Assembly: GCA_902543185.1 (NCBI GenBank)
Contig: CACBXB010000001.1
Span: forward strand, 62,001-126,000
Source of the DNA: Paracoccaceae bacterium
Lineage (GTDB): Bacteria > Pseudomonadota > Alphaproteobacteria > Rhodobacterales > Rhodobacteraceae
Length of the DNA stretch: 64,000 nt
Direction of reading: 5' to 3'
Position numbers and translations under genes: made by a program
Part shown: positions 28,043 through 37,460 of the stretch, in pieces
Layout: every line of letters begins with the position of its first letter
How positions within the stretch are numbered: the first letter of the stretch is position 1
Notes under the pieces: generated by a model
What the model was told of the DNA's origin: nothing
Databases searched by the model: none
What the model saw: the letters and a program-made list of their open reading frames with translations, nothing else

Positions 28043-28696
28043 TTATTCACCGGTTGCAACTAATAGCCAATTTGGATCAGAGGATTTAATATCCTTAGAA
28101 AACGTCCAAGTGTCTTTTTGTCTTTTGATTTGCTTTGAGTCACCCTCGACTATTTCTCCAGAAGAATTTTTTACAACTGAAGTCATTTCTCCAATAAAAG
28201 ACACTGCTATCTCTGCTGTATTTGTTTTCGAGTTATAGTTAGCATCTACCAATTTCATTTCCCTAACACCGATGAATTCTGCTTCAATTGTCAAACCTTG
28301 CGAAATTCGCTGCTCTACTACTGAGTCAAATGCTTCAGCAACCTCTTCATTCAAAAGCCCTCTTATGTCATCAATTTCATTTTTTTCGAATGACATAAGG
28401 ATCCATTCATAAGCAGACCGCGCACCGGACAAGAATTCATTTACAGTAAAATTTTCATCTTTTTCTTTTATTGTTTTTAGAGCCTTTGCAGATGAGGAAT
28501 TTTTTTCCACATTGTCCGTAATGTCTTTGTCTTCACCACCATCTATCACCTTAAAATCTCTCTTGGGTGCATCATTTTTCGGCTTCATACGTGGTTTTTC
28601 AAACCCTTCCCGAGTTCCGAGAACACTCCTAAGTCTCAAAAATAAAAACACGGCTATTCCAGCCAGGATAATTAATTCTATTAGCGCAGGGTTCAT
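28043..28696 (-). CDS. Tim44/TimA-family membrane-anchored protein
   Basis: A 217-aa protein with one N-terminal membrane helix (residues about 5-22, IELIILAGIAVFLFLRLRSVLG), a charged linker, and a C-terminal Tim44-like domain (about 85-215) with FLSGARSAYEWIL and the conserved VATGE end. The mitochondrial relative Tim44 tethers the import motor; the bacterial protein is thought to be an inner-membrane adaptor, function uncertain. It is divergent from fxsA-secB, an arrangement typical of alphaproteobacterial genomes near oriC. Confidence 0.88.
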   Translation of the reverse strand: MNPALIELIILAGIAVFLFLRLRSVLGTREGFEKPRMKPKNDAPKRDFKVIDGGEDKDITDNVEKNSSSAKALKTIKEKDENFTVNEFLSGARSAYEWILMSFEKNEIDDIRGLLNEEVAEAFDSVVEQRISQGLTIEAEFIGVREMKLVDANYNSKTNTAEIAVSFIGEMTSVVKNSSGEIVEGDSKQIKRQKDTWTFSKDIKSSDPNWLLVATGE

Positions 28697-28797
28697 TTAA
28701 GCCTCAATCAAAGAATAAGTAGAAATTTTCTATCTCATTATCTATGTAGGTGCAAAGGCCCAACAAGTCCACCACCCGATAAATTGGAGATAAAAAT

Positions 28798-29283
28798 ATG
28801 TGGTTGTTATTGCTATTTATCCTTATACCACTTTTGGAGATTTGGCTTTTCATATTACTGGGTGGATTTATTGGTGTTTTTCCCACTCTTTTTATTGTCT
28901 TACTGACTGCTATCCTGGGTACAGTCTTAGTTAAGACACAGGGTATTAATGTTTTAAAAGAAATCCAAAGTAAATTTAATGAGTTAGAAAATCCCACAGA
29001 ACCAATAGCACACGGTGCAATGATTTTGTTTGCGGGTGCTTTGCTTTTAACGCCAGGGTTTTTTACTGATACCGTTGGGTTTTTATTATTATTACCAAGG
29101 GTTAGAAAAGCTGCGTTTTTTTGGTTAAGAAACAAGATCAATCTGGTAAAATACCCTCCCTCTGAAAGGAGCAGTTCTCATAAAAATAAATATTCAGATA
29201 TAGAAGTTGCAGACTACAAAGAAGTAGAACCAGATGAAAAATCACCGTGGACCAATGATAGTAAAATGCATAATAATGATTAA
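28798..29283 (+). CDS. fxsA: FxsA-family membrane protein
   Basis: A 161-aa membrane protein with three to four hydrophobic segments in residues 1-100. It begins MWLLLLFILIPLLEIWLF and has GAMILFAGALLLTPGFFTDTVGF, the FxsA signature. The C-terminal tail is charged and cytoplasmic. E. coli FxsA affects phage F exclusion of T7; its normal role is not known. A TTGGAG ribosome-binding site precedes the ATG. secB follows 38 bases later. Confidence 0.9.
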   Translation: MWLLLLFILIPLLEIWLFILLGGFIGVFPTLFIVLLTAILGTVLVKTQGINVLKEIQSKFNELENPTEPIAHGAMILFAGALLLTPGFFTDTVGFLLLLPRVRKAAFFWLRNKINLVKYPPSERSSSHKNKYSDIEVADYKEVEPDEKSPWTNDSKMHNND

Positions 29284-29321
29284 ATCAAATTATTATATTA
29301 AAGAGTGTCTTGGAGTTATAA

Positions 29322-29852
29322 ATGGGAAAGAAAAAACAGAATGTTCAACCGGATACGAAAAAACAGGCGATTCAGCCCAATACGAAGGTTTTGGCCCAAT
29401 TTATCAGGGATCTGTCATTTGAAAATATTTTAGCGCAAAAGGGACTAGACACCAACACACCCCCAGACATCAAAGTTAAAGTTAATCTTGATGCGAAAAA
29501 AAGAAAACCCGAAGACCAATATGAAGTGTTGATAAAATTATCGGTTGTTTCTTCAGCTAAAACAAATGCCACTGAACCTTCTAATGATAATGAAAACTCT
29601 GAGCTTTTTATATTAGAAATAGAATATGGAGGTATATTTGAAGTGACCGGTGTTCCTGAGGACCAAATCCACCCCTATTTAATGATCGAATGTCCAAGAA
29701 TTTTATTCCCATATCTAAGACGTATAGTTGGAGATGTGACGCGTGATGGTGGTTTTCCGCCCTTAAATCTTGAACAAATTAATTTTTTAGCTTTATACCA
29801 AAACGAAATTGCTCGGCGTCAACAAGAAGCAGAAAAAGCGACTAAAAATTAG
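29322..29852 (+). CDS. secB: Protein-export chaperone SecB
   Basis: A 176-aa tetrameric export chaperone that keeps preproteins unfolded and hands them to SecA. Diagnostic segments are FIRDLSFEN (about 28-36), the [11 protein letters not shown] beta strand and [32 protein letters not shown]. The C-terminal tail is helical and charged. The 3' end overlaps the convergent dnaQ gene by 11 bases. Its position next to dnaQ-coaE-aroE-maf is the common alphaproteobacterial origin-flanking order. Confidence 0.96.
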   Translation: MGKKKQNVQPDTKKQAIQPNTKVLAQFIRDLSFENILAQKGLDTNTPPDIKVKVNLDAKKRKPEDQYEVLIKLSVVSSAKTNATEPSNDNENSELFILEIEYGGIFEVTGVPEDQIHPYLMIECPRILFPYLRRIVGDVTRDGGFPPLNLEQINFLALYQNEIARRQQEAEKATKN

Positions 29853-30546
29853 TTTTTGTAACTAATTTATTCCACATAGAATTGGTCCCTAGTTTTTGCA
29901 CAAATTCTGTATGAGCATCTTCATCGTTAACGGTTAAACGATTTTTTAGTGGCTTAGGCCGCTTAAATACTTGTCTTTTTTCATCGACTTTTGTTTCACC
30001 AGTGTTGTGTTCATTAGATAAACCAAAGTCTGGTTGACGACCGCCGATAAGCTCCAAATAAACCTCTGCCAATATCTCTGAGTCTAACAAAGCGCCATGC
30101 ATTGTTCTCGAGGAATTATCGATATTAAAACGCCTGCATAATGCATCTAATGAGGCTGGTGATCCTGGAAATTTTTTTCTTGCTATTCCCAGAGTATCTA
30201 TAGCTATATTGCCTGGCAGCCTGGTTTTTTTAACTAACGCCAATTCTGCATTTATAAATTTCATATCAAACGAAGCATTGTGTATGACCAGCTTTGAGTC
30301 TTTTATAAATGCCAAAAAATCATCTGCTATTTGAGAAAATACAGGCTTATCCTTTAAAAATTCCTCCGTCAAACCATGGACGGCCTGTGCTTCTTCGGGC
30401 ATGTTCCGCTCTGGGTTCAGGTATTTATGAAATGTTTTACCTGTGGGAAGGTGGTTCCAAAGTTCAATGGCTCCTATTTCTACTATTCTATCACCAGTTG
30501 CAGGGTCGAGCCCCGTGGTCTCTGTATCTAAAACTATTTCACGCAT
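29842..30546 (-). CDS. dnaQ: DNA polymerase III epsilon subunit (proofreading exonuclease)
   Basis: A 234-aa DEDDh 3'-5' exonuclease. Motif Exo I is [11 protein letters not shown] (residues about 5-15), Exo II is around [14 protein letters not shown], and Exo III is [14 protein letters not shown]. The C-terminal roughly 55 residues are linker that contacts the alpha subunit. It starts within the last 8 bases of coaE. Confidence 0.95.
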   Translation of the reverse strand: MREIVLDTETTGLDPATGDRIVEIGAIELWNHLPTGKTFHKYLNPERNMPEEAQAVHGLTEEFLKDKPVFSQIADDFLAFIKDSKLVIHNASFDMKFINAELALVKKTRLPGNIAIDTLGIARKKFPGSPASLDALCRRFNIDNSSRTMHGALLDSEILAEVYLELIGGRQPDFGLSNEHNTGETKVDEKRQVFKRPKPLKNRLTVNDEDAHTEFVQKLGTNSMWNKLVTKTNF

Positions 30547-31129
30547 CTAAATAGCTTTCTATTTCTTTAATTATACTTACAACTTTTTTTTCAGTATCGT
30601 CTTTATTGTAGGTTTCTATAACGAAATCTGACAACCTACATTTCTCTTCTATTGGCATCTGTTGTTGATTTATTTTTTCTATTTGTTCTTCCGTCATGGA
30701 TTTTCGTGACAGTATTCTCTCCATTTGAATAGAGTTAGAGACATAAACACACGCTACTTTGTCCATAATTTTATTAGAACCAGTCTCAAACAACAACGGT
30801 ATGTCGAACACATTGATCTTATATTTTGTTTTTTCGATAAATTTTTCTCTATCTGCAGACACTAAGGGATGAACAATTTTTTCCAACAGGGTTATCTTAT
30901 CAAAATCTGCGCTCAGATATTTTTTTAGCGCTGTCCTATTTACCGAGCCCTCTGTTATAGCTTTCGGAAAATACTTAGCTATCGGCTTTACAGCATCACC
31001 ATCTTTTCCATAAAGTCTGTGAACAGCTTTATCAGCATCCCACACTCCGCAATTGTGTTTTTGGAACAAGATTGCTGTGCTTGTTTTACCCATCCCCATT
31101 GATCCTGTTAGACCAAGTTTGAATTTCAT
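30539..31129 (-). CDS. coaE: Dephospho-CoA kinase
   Basis: A 196-aa P-loop kinase that phosphorylates dephospho-CoA in the last step of CoA synthesis. The Walker A motif GSMGMGKTS is at about residues 9-17, and a [12 protein letters not shown] segment matches the family's nucleotide/substrate region, followed by DIPLLFETG. Translationally coupled to aroE (4-base overlap) and dnaQ (8-base overlap). Confidence 0.94.
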   Translation of the reverse strand: MKFKLGLTGSMGMGKTSTAILFQKHNCGVWDADKAVHRLYGKDGDAVKPIAKYFPKAITEGSVNRTALKKYLSADFDKITLLEKIVHPLVSADREKFIEKTKYKINVFDIPLLFETGSNKIMDKVACVYVSNSIQMERILSRKSMTEEQIEKINQQQMPIEEKCRLSDFVIETYNKDDTEKKVVSIIKEIESYLDA

Positions 31130-31959
31130 TTTATTAATATCTTTCTAAGTTCTTCAGTAACTAAAGGTTTTTGACCAAACCAAGCTTCAAAACCTGGTAC
31201 GCCCTGGTGAATTAACATGCCTAAGCCATCCACCGTTCTAGATCCTCTGTTTTTTGCCATTTTCAAAAAGTTTGTTTCTAAAGGTGTGTAAACTAAATCT
31301 GAGACAAGCGCCGTTTCAGGTATAGCGTTTGGATGGATAGCAATAAATGATTCATTATTCATACCCAGTGAAGTAGTGTTGATTATATTGGTACTGGAGG
31401 CCGCTACCTCATTTATATTTTTCCAAGACTCAACGGTGATTTTATTATCGTAATCTTCTTTAAGTGCTTCAGCCTTTTCAATAGTTCTGTTTAGAACTAT
31501 TATTTCTTTAGAACCTTCTAATAGTAACGCTGCGATGACAGCTCTACTGGCTCCTCCTGCTCCTAATACTACTGACGTTCCTTTTTTTGGATTCCAGTCT
31601 GGATATTTGCATTTTATGTTATTTATAAAACCGTAAGAGTCTGTATTATCTGCATATATTTTATTTTCTTGGGTGAACGTTAAAGTGTTCGCTGCACCAA
31701 TATATTGGGCTGTGCTTGAGCTTTCATCTGCTATCTTAAGAGCTGATAATTTATGTGGTATAGTAACATTAACTCCAGAAAATCCCATACTCACTAACGC
31801 TCGTATGGTTTCCTCAAAATTTTCTAGTTCAACTTTTATTGGTATATAATAACCATTTAATTTGTTTTGCTTTAACCAATAATTGTGCATTCTAGGCGAT
31901 TTTGAGTGCGATATTGGATTGCCTAAAACAGCTGCTAAGCGTGGCCTTACATCATCCAT
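31126..31959 (-). CDS. aroE: Shikimate dehydrogenase
   Basis: A 277-aa NADP-dependent enzyme that reduces 3-dehydroshikimate in aromatic amino acid synthesis. The substrate-binding SHSKSPRMHN, GVNVTIPHK (catalytic Lys) and nucleotide-binding GAGGASRAV motifs are intact, as is NTTSLGM. It overlaps maf by 8 bases and coaE by 4. Confidence 0.95.
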   Translation of the reverse strand: MDDVRPRLAAVLGNPISHSKSPRMHNYWLKQNKLNGYYIPIKVELENFEETIRALVSMGFSGVNVTIPHKLSALKIADESSSTAQYIGAANTLTFTQENKIYADNTDSYGFINNIKCKYPDWNPKKGTSVVLGAGGASRAVIAALLLEGSKEIIVLNRTIEKAEALKEDYDNKITVESWKNINEVAASSTNIINTTSLGMNNESFIAIHPNAIPETALVSDLVYTPLETNFLKMAKNRGSRTVDGLGMLIHQGVPGFEAWFGQKPLVTEELRKILIK

Positions 31960-32551
31960 CTATTACACCTCTGATACACAGGAAGTTTATAATTTCTAGT
32001 AATGGCATACCCAAAACAGAGAAATAATCACCGTTAATCTTTGAAAATAAACGGCAACCTTCTTTTTCTATTTTATACCCCCCCACACTGTGTTTAATAC
32101 TATTCCAATTTCTATTTACATAGTCAGAAATATATTCCTCACTATTATTTTTTAAAAATAAATCCGCTTTACCAACGAAACGCCAGATTGGTTTAGAGTT
32201 TTCGCATATAACCGCTGCAGAATACGCTCTATGCTTTTTTCCTGAAATTTTCATTAATTGCTGAACAGCTTCGTTTTTAGATGGTGGTTTCTCTAATAAA
32301 ATACCTTCAAATTCTAAAATCTGATCGCATCCCAATACCAAACTATCTGGGGTTTTTAAGGAAATCTTGCTAGCTTTCAATTCTGCCAATGCATCTGCTA
32401 TGTCGCGGGGTGAATAATTTTCGACCAATAAAGAGGATATTACAGCATCCTCGTCTATATTTGGCTTTACTGGCACGAAAGATATATTCGACTTTTCTAA
32501 TAGTTCTTTTCTCAATTCAGAAGAAGACGCTAGTATAAGTTCTTCGCCCAT
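31952..32551 (-). CDS. maf: Maf-family nucleoside triphosphate pyrophosphatase
   Basis: A 199-aa Maf/YhdE-like house-cleaning pyrophosphatase that hydrolyses non-canonical NTPs. It opens with MGEELILASSSELRKELL, has the DEDAV segment and the VLGCDQILEF motif with the catalytic Asp, and ends with GMPLLEIINFL. The ATG at 32551 fits the family start; another in-frame ATG at 32563 would add four residues and lies next to the DnaA box. It is the first gene of the maf-aroE-coaE-dnaQ operon, reading away from the putative origin. Confidence 0.9.
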   Translation of the reverse strand: MGEELILASSSELRKELLEKSNISFVPVKPNIDEDAVISSLLVENYSPRDIADALAELKASKISLKTPDSLVLGCDQILEFEGILLEKPPSKNEAVQQLMKISGKKHRAYSAAVICENSKPIWRFVGKADLFLKNNSEEYISDYVNRNWNSIKHSVGGYKIEKEGCRLFSKINGDYFSVLGMPLLEIINFLCIRGVIDG

Positions 32552-32775
32552 TAATAAATCCATGTATGGTTTTGTGGATAAAAAATGTTTTGTTTCACTG
32601 TATTTGTTAACATTATATTTTTTTCTTATGTTTTTAATTTATTCTGTTCTTTATAATAAATAAATTACATTTTATCCTTTGTGATTATGAACTTTAATAA
32701 TAACCCACAAATTGTTAATTAAATTTTTTTTTTATATTTTTTAATTACTTACAATAAAATTTTGTTTGATTAATA

Positions 32776-32797
32776 TGTGGATTAAATTTAATCCACA
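32776..32797. repeat. Perfect 22-bp palindrome made of two head-to-head DnaA-like boxes
   Basis: TGTGGATTA (32776-32784) and its exact reverse complement TAATCCACA (32789-32797) flank AATT, making a perfect 22-bp palindrome. Each half differs from TTATCCACA at one position. In the context of the putative oriC it is likely a paired DnaA-binding site. Confidence 0.7.
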
Positions 32798-32872
32798 CCT
32801 TTTTCGATACCTACTATATCTTCTACATCTTATATAAATATTATTTTAATATTGATAAAAGTTTTTTATTTT

Positions 32873-33006
32873 TCTTCTAACTAAATAGAAGAGCTAATGA
32901 GTATAAATTTCTAAAGAAGTTGACTCAATTTGGTACACAGTGTACCGGAATTACACAGCACTGTTCTGTGTTGTTTTTCAATAATTTATTATTAGCAGGT
33001 ACCGGT
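32873..33006 (+). promoter_or_regulatory. rho 5' leader with alternative stem-loops
   Basis: Upstream of rho, three hairpin-forming elements are visible: TCTTCTA/TAGAAGA (32873-32879 with 32886-32892), GGTACAC/GTGTACC (32932-32938 with 32940-32946), and ACACAG/CTGTGT (32953-32958 with 32966-32971) followed by TGTTTTTC. ACAGTG at 32937-32942 can instead pair with CACTGT at 32959-32964, which excludes the last two hairpins. rho genes are often autoregulated through leader attenuation, so this is a candidate attenuator. Confidence 0.4.
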
Positions 33007-34278
33007 ATGTCTTCTACTCGATTAAATCTATCTGATTTAAAGGTTAAGAGACCTAAAGATCTTCTTTCTATGGCCGAAGAATTAGAAATAGAAAATGCAT
33101 CAACTATGCGCAAGGGTGAAATTATGTTTCAAATCTTACGCGAAAGAGCCGATGAAGGCTGGGAGATTGCGGGAGATGGTGTTCTTGAAGTTTTACAAGA
33201 CGGGTTTGGTTTTTTAAGGTCGCCTGAAGCTAACTATTTACCAGGTCCAGATGATATTTACGTATCCCCAGAAATGATTAGAAAATACTCATTGAGAACA
33301 GGTGATACGATAGAGGGATTAATAAAAGCACCAGAAGATAACGAAAGGTACTTTGCTTTAATTGAAGCGCATCAAATAAATTTCCAAGATCCCGATAAAG
33401 CAAAACACAAAATAGCTTTCGATAATCTTACACCACTATATCCGGATGAGCGCCTTATTATGGAAATAGAAGATCCAACGGTTAAAGATAAATCAGCGAG
33501 AGTTATAGATTTAGTAGCACCTATTGGTAAGGGCCAACGGTCGCTTATTGTTGCACCACCAAGGACTGGTAAGACAGTTATCCTGCAAAATATAGCTCAC
33601 AGTATAGAGCAAAATCACCCAGAGTGTTATCTTATAGTTCTTTTGATAGATGAGAGACCAGAAGAAGTTACTGATATGCAGAGATCAGTAAAAGGAGAGG
33701 TGATATCTTCAACATTCGATGAGCCCGCAGCTAGGCATGTTGCAGTATCAGAAATGGTGATAGAAAAAGCAAAGCGACTTGTTGAACATAAGCGGGATGT
33801 TGTTATTCTTTTGGATTCTATAACTCGATTAGGTAGAGCATTTAACACCGTAATACCCTCATCAGGTAAAGTTTTAACAGGTGGAGTAGATGCAAATGCT
33901 CTTCAAAGACCAAAACGTTTCTTTGGGGCTGCTCGAAACATAGAAGAAGGTGGCTCGTTAACCATCATATCTACAGCTTTGATAGATACAGGTAGTAGAA
34001 TGGATGAAGTTATCTTCGAAGAATTTAAAGGAACAGGCAACAGTGAAATCGTGTTAGACAGAAAAGTTGCCGATAAAAGGGTTTTCCCAGCTATAGATAT
34101 ATTGAAGTCTGGCACACGAAAAGAAGACCTTCTTATAGATAAAATTGATTTACAGAAAACATTTGTTTTGAGACGTATTCTAAATCCAATGGGAACGACG
34201 GATGGGATTGAATTTCTTTTATCAAAATTAAAACAAACAAAGACAAATTCTGAGTTCTTCGATTCTATGAATACCTGA
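33007..34278 (+). CDS. rho: Transcription termination factor Rho
   Basis: A 423-aa hexameric RNA helicase. The N-terminal helix bundle and RNA-binding cold-shock domain ([17 protein letters not shown], about 55-71) precede the ATPase domain with Walker [10 protein letters not shown], the [10 protein letters not shown] segment and [14 protein letters not shown]. The ATG at 33007 ([12 protein letters not shown]) gives the normal family start. The reading frame stays open upstream to a TTG at 32920, but that region is leader structure. First gene of the rho-mnmE-mnmG-rsmG-parA-parB run. Confidence 0.96.
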   Translation: MSSTRLNLSDLKVKRPKDLLSMAEELEIENASTMRKGEIMFQILRERADEGWEIAGDGVLEVLQDGFGFLRSPEANYLPGPDDIYVSPEMIRKYSLRTGDTIEGLIKAPEDNERYFALIEAHQINFQDPDKAKHKIAFDNLTPLYPDERLIMEIEDPTVKDKSARVIDLVAPIGKGQRSLIVAPPRTGKTVILQNIAHSIEQNHPECYLIVLLIDERPEEVTDMQRSVKGEVISSTFDEPAARHVAVSEMVIEKAKRLVEHKRDVVILLDSITRLGRAFNTVIPSSGKVLTGGVDANALQRPKRFFGAARNIEEGGSLTIISTALIDTGSRMDEVIFEEFKGTGNSEIVLDRKVADKRVFPAIDILKSGTRKEDLLIDKIDLQKTFVLRRILNPMGTTDGIEFLLSKLKQTKTNSEFFDSMNT

Positions 34279-34292
34279 TCTAGGGATTTTTT

Positions 34293-35582
34293 ATGGCTGA
34301 TACTATTTATGCGCTTGCCACACCACAGGGACGCGCAGGAGTTGCAATTGTTCGGATTTCAGGTCCAGATGCTTTTATGTCGTTAAATGTTTTGTGTAAC
34401 GATATTAGAATTAAACCAAGTAAAACAATACTTTGTAACTTATACACACAAGAAGGATTACATATTGATAAGGCTTTAGTGCTTCCCTTTAAAGGCCCTC
34501 ATAGTTTTACAGGTGAGGATGTCGTTGAATTGCATCTTCATGGCAGTATAGCTGTGATAAAAAAGACTATAGAAACGCTTTCAAAAATCGCTAATTTTCG
34601 ACAAGCACTACCTGGAGAGTTTACACGGCGGGCTTTTTCAAATGAAAAGCTTGATTTAGCAGAAATAGAAGGTCTTGCAGATCTTATAGAGGCTGAAACA
34701 GAAGCTCAAAGAGTACAGGCTTTAAAAGTTCTTTCGGGCAAATTAGGGGAACGTGCCCAAGAATGGCGCTCCATGATAATTAAAGCAATGGCTTTAATTG
34801 AAGTAACTATAGACTTTGCTGACGAAGAGGTTCCTACAGATGTTTCTGAAGATGTAATATCTATTTTATCCAATATTATCAATGACTTAAGTTTTGAGTC
34901 TACCGGTATAAATGTTGCAGAGAGAATAAGATCAGGCTTTGAAGTGGCTATAGTGGGTAAACCAAATGTTGGTAAGTCTACACTTTTAAATGCACTAGCT
35001 GGTAGAGAGGCTGCAATCACATCAGAACAAGCTGGAACGACTAGGGACATCATAGAAGTAAAGATGGATTTGGGCGGTCTGCCTGTAACGATGCTTGATA
35101 CAGCTGGATTGAGAGAGACAAACAATTTGATCGAAACAAAAGGTATTTATAAGGCTATTGAAAGAGCTAATTCGTCAGATCTGGTTATCGTGCTTACAGA
35201 TGATGGTAAAAAACTGCCAGAAATAAAGAACCCAAACATTTTAACTTTTATATCAAAATGTGATGATGGTGATATGAAAAATGGTCTTTCAGCTGTTACA
35301 GGTTTTGGCATAGATAAAATGATAGACTCTATTAAAAACGCATTAGGAAATAATTTGCAAAACCAGGGTATTGCAACAAGGTTTCGGCATAAGGAAGCCA
35401 TCGATAGATCTATAAATAAGCTAAAAACAGCAAAAAAATTTGTAACTGATGGTCCAGGCTTTTATGATCTGGCGGCAGAAGAATTAAGACAAACTGCCTA
35501 CACCTTAGATGAATTGTTTGGTAAAGTAGATGTAGAAAAAGTTCTTGATGAGATTTTCTCGTCTTTTTGTTTGGGAAAGTAA
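34293..35582 (+). CDS. mnmE: tRNA modification GTPase MnmE
   Basis: A 429-aa GTPase that, with MnmG, makes the 5-carboxymethylaminomethyl modification of wobble uridine in tRNA. The N-terminal folate-binding domain begins MADTIYALATPQGRAGVAIVRISGP; the G domain carries GKPNVGKST (about 222-230), AGTTRD and DTAGLRET; the C-terminal catalytic CLGK (Cys426) is intact. It lies 14 bases after rho and ends just before the mnmG ribosome-binding site. Confidence 0.96.
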   Translation: MADTIYALATPQGRAGVAIVRISGPDAFMSLNVLCNDIRIKPSKTILCNLYTQEGLHIDKALVLPFKGPHSFTGEDVVELHLHGSIAVIKKTIETLSKIANFRQALPGEFTRRAFSNEKLDLAEIEGLADLIEAETEAQRVQALKVLSGKLGERAQEWRSMIIKAMALIEVTIDFADEEVPTDVSEDVISILSNIINDLSFESTGINVAERIRSGFEVAIVGKPNVGKSTLLNALAGREAAITSEQAGTTRDIIEVKMDLGGLPVTMLDTAGLRETNNLIETKGIYKAIERANSSDLVIVLTDDGKKLPEIKNPNILTFISKCDDGDMKNGLSAVTGFGIDKMIDSIKNALGNNLQNQGIATRFRHKEAIDRSINKLKTAKKFVTDGPGFYDLAAEELRQTAYTLDELFGKVDVEKVLDEIFSSFCLGK

Positions 35583-35586
35583 GGAG

Positions 35587-35602
35587 TGTTTCACGTGAAA
35601 CA
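35587..35602. other. parS: parS site 1 (ParB-binding centromere) at the start of mnmG
   Basis: A perfect 16-bp palindrome TGTTTCACGTGAAACA identical to the canonical bacterial parS. It lies directly after the mnmG ribosome-binding site AAGGAG (35581-35586) and includes the GTG start codon at 35595-35597. ParB, encoded 3.3 kb downstream, is expected to load here and spread. Confidence 0.93.
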
Positions 35603-37460
35603 ATTTGACGTGATCGTGGTTGGTGGTGGACATGCAGGTAGTGAGGCTGCTGCGGCTTCATCGAGGATGGGTGCCAGTACAGCTCTCGTTACGCTGAAAT
35701 CCTCTGATCTCGGTATAATGTCATGTAATCCTGCTATTGGTGGCCTTGGAAAAGGTCACTTGGTGCGTGAAATTGATGCGCTGGACGGTATTATGGCGCG
35801 TTCGGCGGATCAGGCGGGTATTCAGTTTAGATTACTAAATCGCAAAAAGGGACCTGCCGTTCAAGGGCCGCGGGTTCAGGCCGACCGATTGTTATATCAA
35901 AACTCAATAAAAAGAGCTTTAAAATCAATTGAAAACCTCTCCATCGTAGAGGGTGAAGTTGTCGATCTTGTTGGTTCACATGATGAGGTAAGGGGTGTAA
36001 TTTTAGCCGATGGTTCTGAAATTTTAGCAAAATCAACCATTATAACTACCGGAACATTTCTTCGAGGAAAGGTTTATATAGGAGAGGTTTCATACTCAGC
36101 TGGCCGTATGGGCTCAAATCCATCATTAAAACTTGCGGAAAAGATTGAGGGTTTTGGTCTAAAACTGGGTAGATTAAAAACGGGAACACCTCCACGATTA
36201 AATGGAAAATCTATAAATTGGGAAGAGCTAGAAAGGCAGCCTGGCGATGTTGACCCAACAATGTTTTCCTTTTTATCAAAAAACCCAACAGCAGAGCAAA
36301 TTTCATGTGGAATAACCTTTACCAACGAGAAAACGCATGAGATTATAGAAAAAAATCTCTCAAAATCAGCAATGTATGGAGGTCATATAGACGGCGTGGG
36401 TCCTCGATACTGTCCTTCTATAGAAGATAAAATAGTCAGATTTAGGGATAAAAGCTCACATCAGGTGTTTTTAGAGCCAGAAGGTCTTTCGGTAGACACT
36501 ATATATCCTAATGGAATTTCTACATCACTTCCAGAAAAAACCCAAAAAGAATATGTGCGCTCAATAAAAGGATTAGACAAAGTTGAGATTTTACAACCAG
36601 GCTATGCGATAGAATATGACTATGTTGATCCTAGGTCATTATCACTAACTTTAAGCGTTAATGGTGTAAGCGGTCTCTATCTTGCAGGTCAAATCAATGG
36701 AACAACAGGCTATGAAGAGGCTGCGGCTCAGGGATTGGTTGCTGGATTAAACGCAGCGGCAGCATCAAGTGAAGAAGAAACAATTACTTTTTCGAGGTCA
36801 GATAGTTATATAGGTGTTATGATAGATGACTTAATTTCTAAAGGTGTAAGTGAGCCTTATAGAATGTTTACGTCTAGAGCGGAGTTCAGGCTTTCATTGC
36901 GTGCTGACAATGCAGATCAACGATTGACCCCAAAAGGCATAGAAATAGGCTGTATATCGAAATTTCGAAAGGAAGCATTCTTAGATAAAGTCGACAAAAT
37001 AGAGGAATGCAATAAAATACTTTCTGAAAAAGAGTTTACTCCAAACCAACTGATAGCCCAGGGTATTTTGGTGAGCCAAGATGGGAATAAAAGAAACCTG
37101 AAACAAGTATTGGCATTTCCAAATATAACCTTTGATAACATAACAGTATTTGATAACAGGTTGTCAGATATAGAAATTGAAATTCAACAGCAGGCCCATA
37201 GAGACGCGCTGTACTCAAACTATATCGACAGACAGAAGAAAGATATAGAAGCTGTCAAAAGAGACGAAGCAATCAAAATACCATCTAATTTTGATTATAA
37301 GTCAATGTCTGGCCTATCCAACGAATTAAAAAATAAATTATTTTCTCAAAAACCAAAAAATATAGCTCAAGCTTCCCGTATAGAAGGAATGACGCCGGCA
37401 GCTCTTTTTTTAATATTATCAAAAGTTAAACAGGGTCAAAATCAGATTAAGGCCGGATGA
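35595..37460 (+). CDS. mnmG: tRNA uridine-5-carboxymethylaminomethyl(34) synthesis enzyme MnmG
   Basis: A 621-aa FAD- and NADH-dependent partner of MnmE. The dinucleotide motif [12 protein letters not shown] is close to the N-terminus, and [22 protein letters not shown], the family signature, follows (about 48-69). The C-terminal helical tRNA-binding domain ends with KVKQGQ. The start is taken as GTG 35595 because AAGGAG is eight bases upstream; the earlier GTG at 35586 overlaps that ribosome-binding site. A parS site covers the start. The stop overlaps the rsmG start (ATGA). Confidence 0.95.
   Translation: MKQFDVIVVGGGHAGSEAAAASSRMGASTALVTLKSSDLGIMSCNPAIGGLGKGHLVREIDALDGIMARSADQAGIQFRLLNRKKGPAVQGPRVQADRLLYQNSIKRALKSIENLSIVEGEVVDLVGSHDEVRGVILADGSEILAKSTIITTGTFLRGKVYIGEVSYSAGRMGSNPSLKLAEKIEGFGLKLGRLKTGTPPRLNGKSINWEELERQPGDVDPTMFSFLSKNPTAEQISCGITFTNEKTHEIIEKNLSKSAMYGGHIDGVGPRYCPSIEDKIVRFRDKSSHQVFLEPEGLSVDTIYPNGISTSLPEKTQKEYVRSIKGLDKVEILQPGYAIEYDYVDPRSLSLTLSVNGVSGLYLAGQINGTTGYEEAAAQGLVAGLNAAAASSEEETITFSRSDSYIGVMIDDLISKGVSEPYRMFTSRAEFRLSLRADNADQRLTPKGIEIGCISKFRKEAFLDKVDKIEECNKILSEKEFTPNQLIAQGILVSQDGNKRNLKQVLAFPNITFDNITVFDNRLSDIEIEIQQQAHRDALYSNYIDRQKKDIEAVKRDEAIKIPSNFDYKSMSGLSNELKNKLFSQKPKNIAQASRIEGMTPAALFLILSKVKQGQNQIKAG

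Larger units (their letters stand above)
32564..33006. other. oriC: Putative chromosomal replication origin (oriC) and rho leader
   Basis: This is the longest gene-free stretch in the window and is visibly very AT-rich, with long T/A runs around 32710-32770 suited to unwinding. A DnaA box identical to TTATCCACA lies on the minus strand at 32573-32581. Two further near-consensus boxes (TAATCCACA) form a perfect inverted repeat at 32776-32797, and a weaker box (TAACCCACA) is at 32701-32709. The setting, maf-aroE-coaE-dnaQ-secB on one side and rho-mnmE-mnmG-rsmG-parAB with parS on the other, matches the oriC region of alphaproteobacteria. The hemE and ppsR genes that often flank oriC there are absent. 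The last 130 bases are probably the rho leader. Confidence 0.65.

Noticed and set aside
32770-32791. CtrA-type TTAA-N7-TTAA sites in the putative origin
   Set aside because: TTAA pairs occur but at spacings of 8 and 2 rather than 7, and such words are expected by chance in DNA this AT-rich.
32920-33006. 29-residue N-terminal extension of Rho from a TTG
   Set aside because: The frame is open but the region holds leader hairpins, and the normal Rho start ([12 protein letters not shown]) is at 33007.
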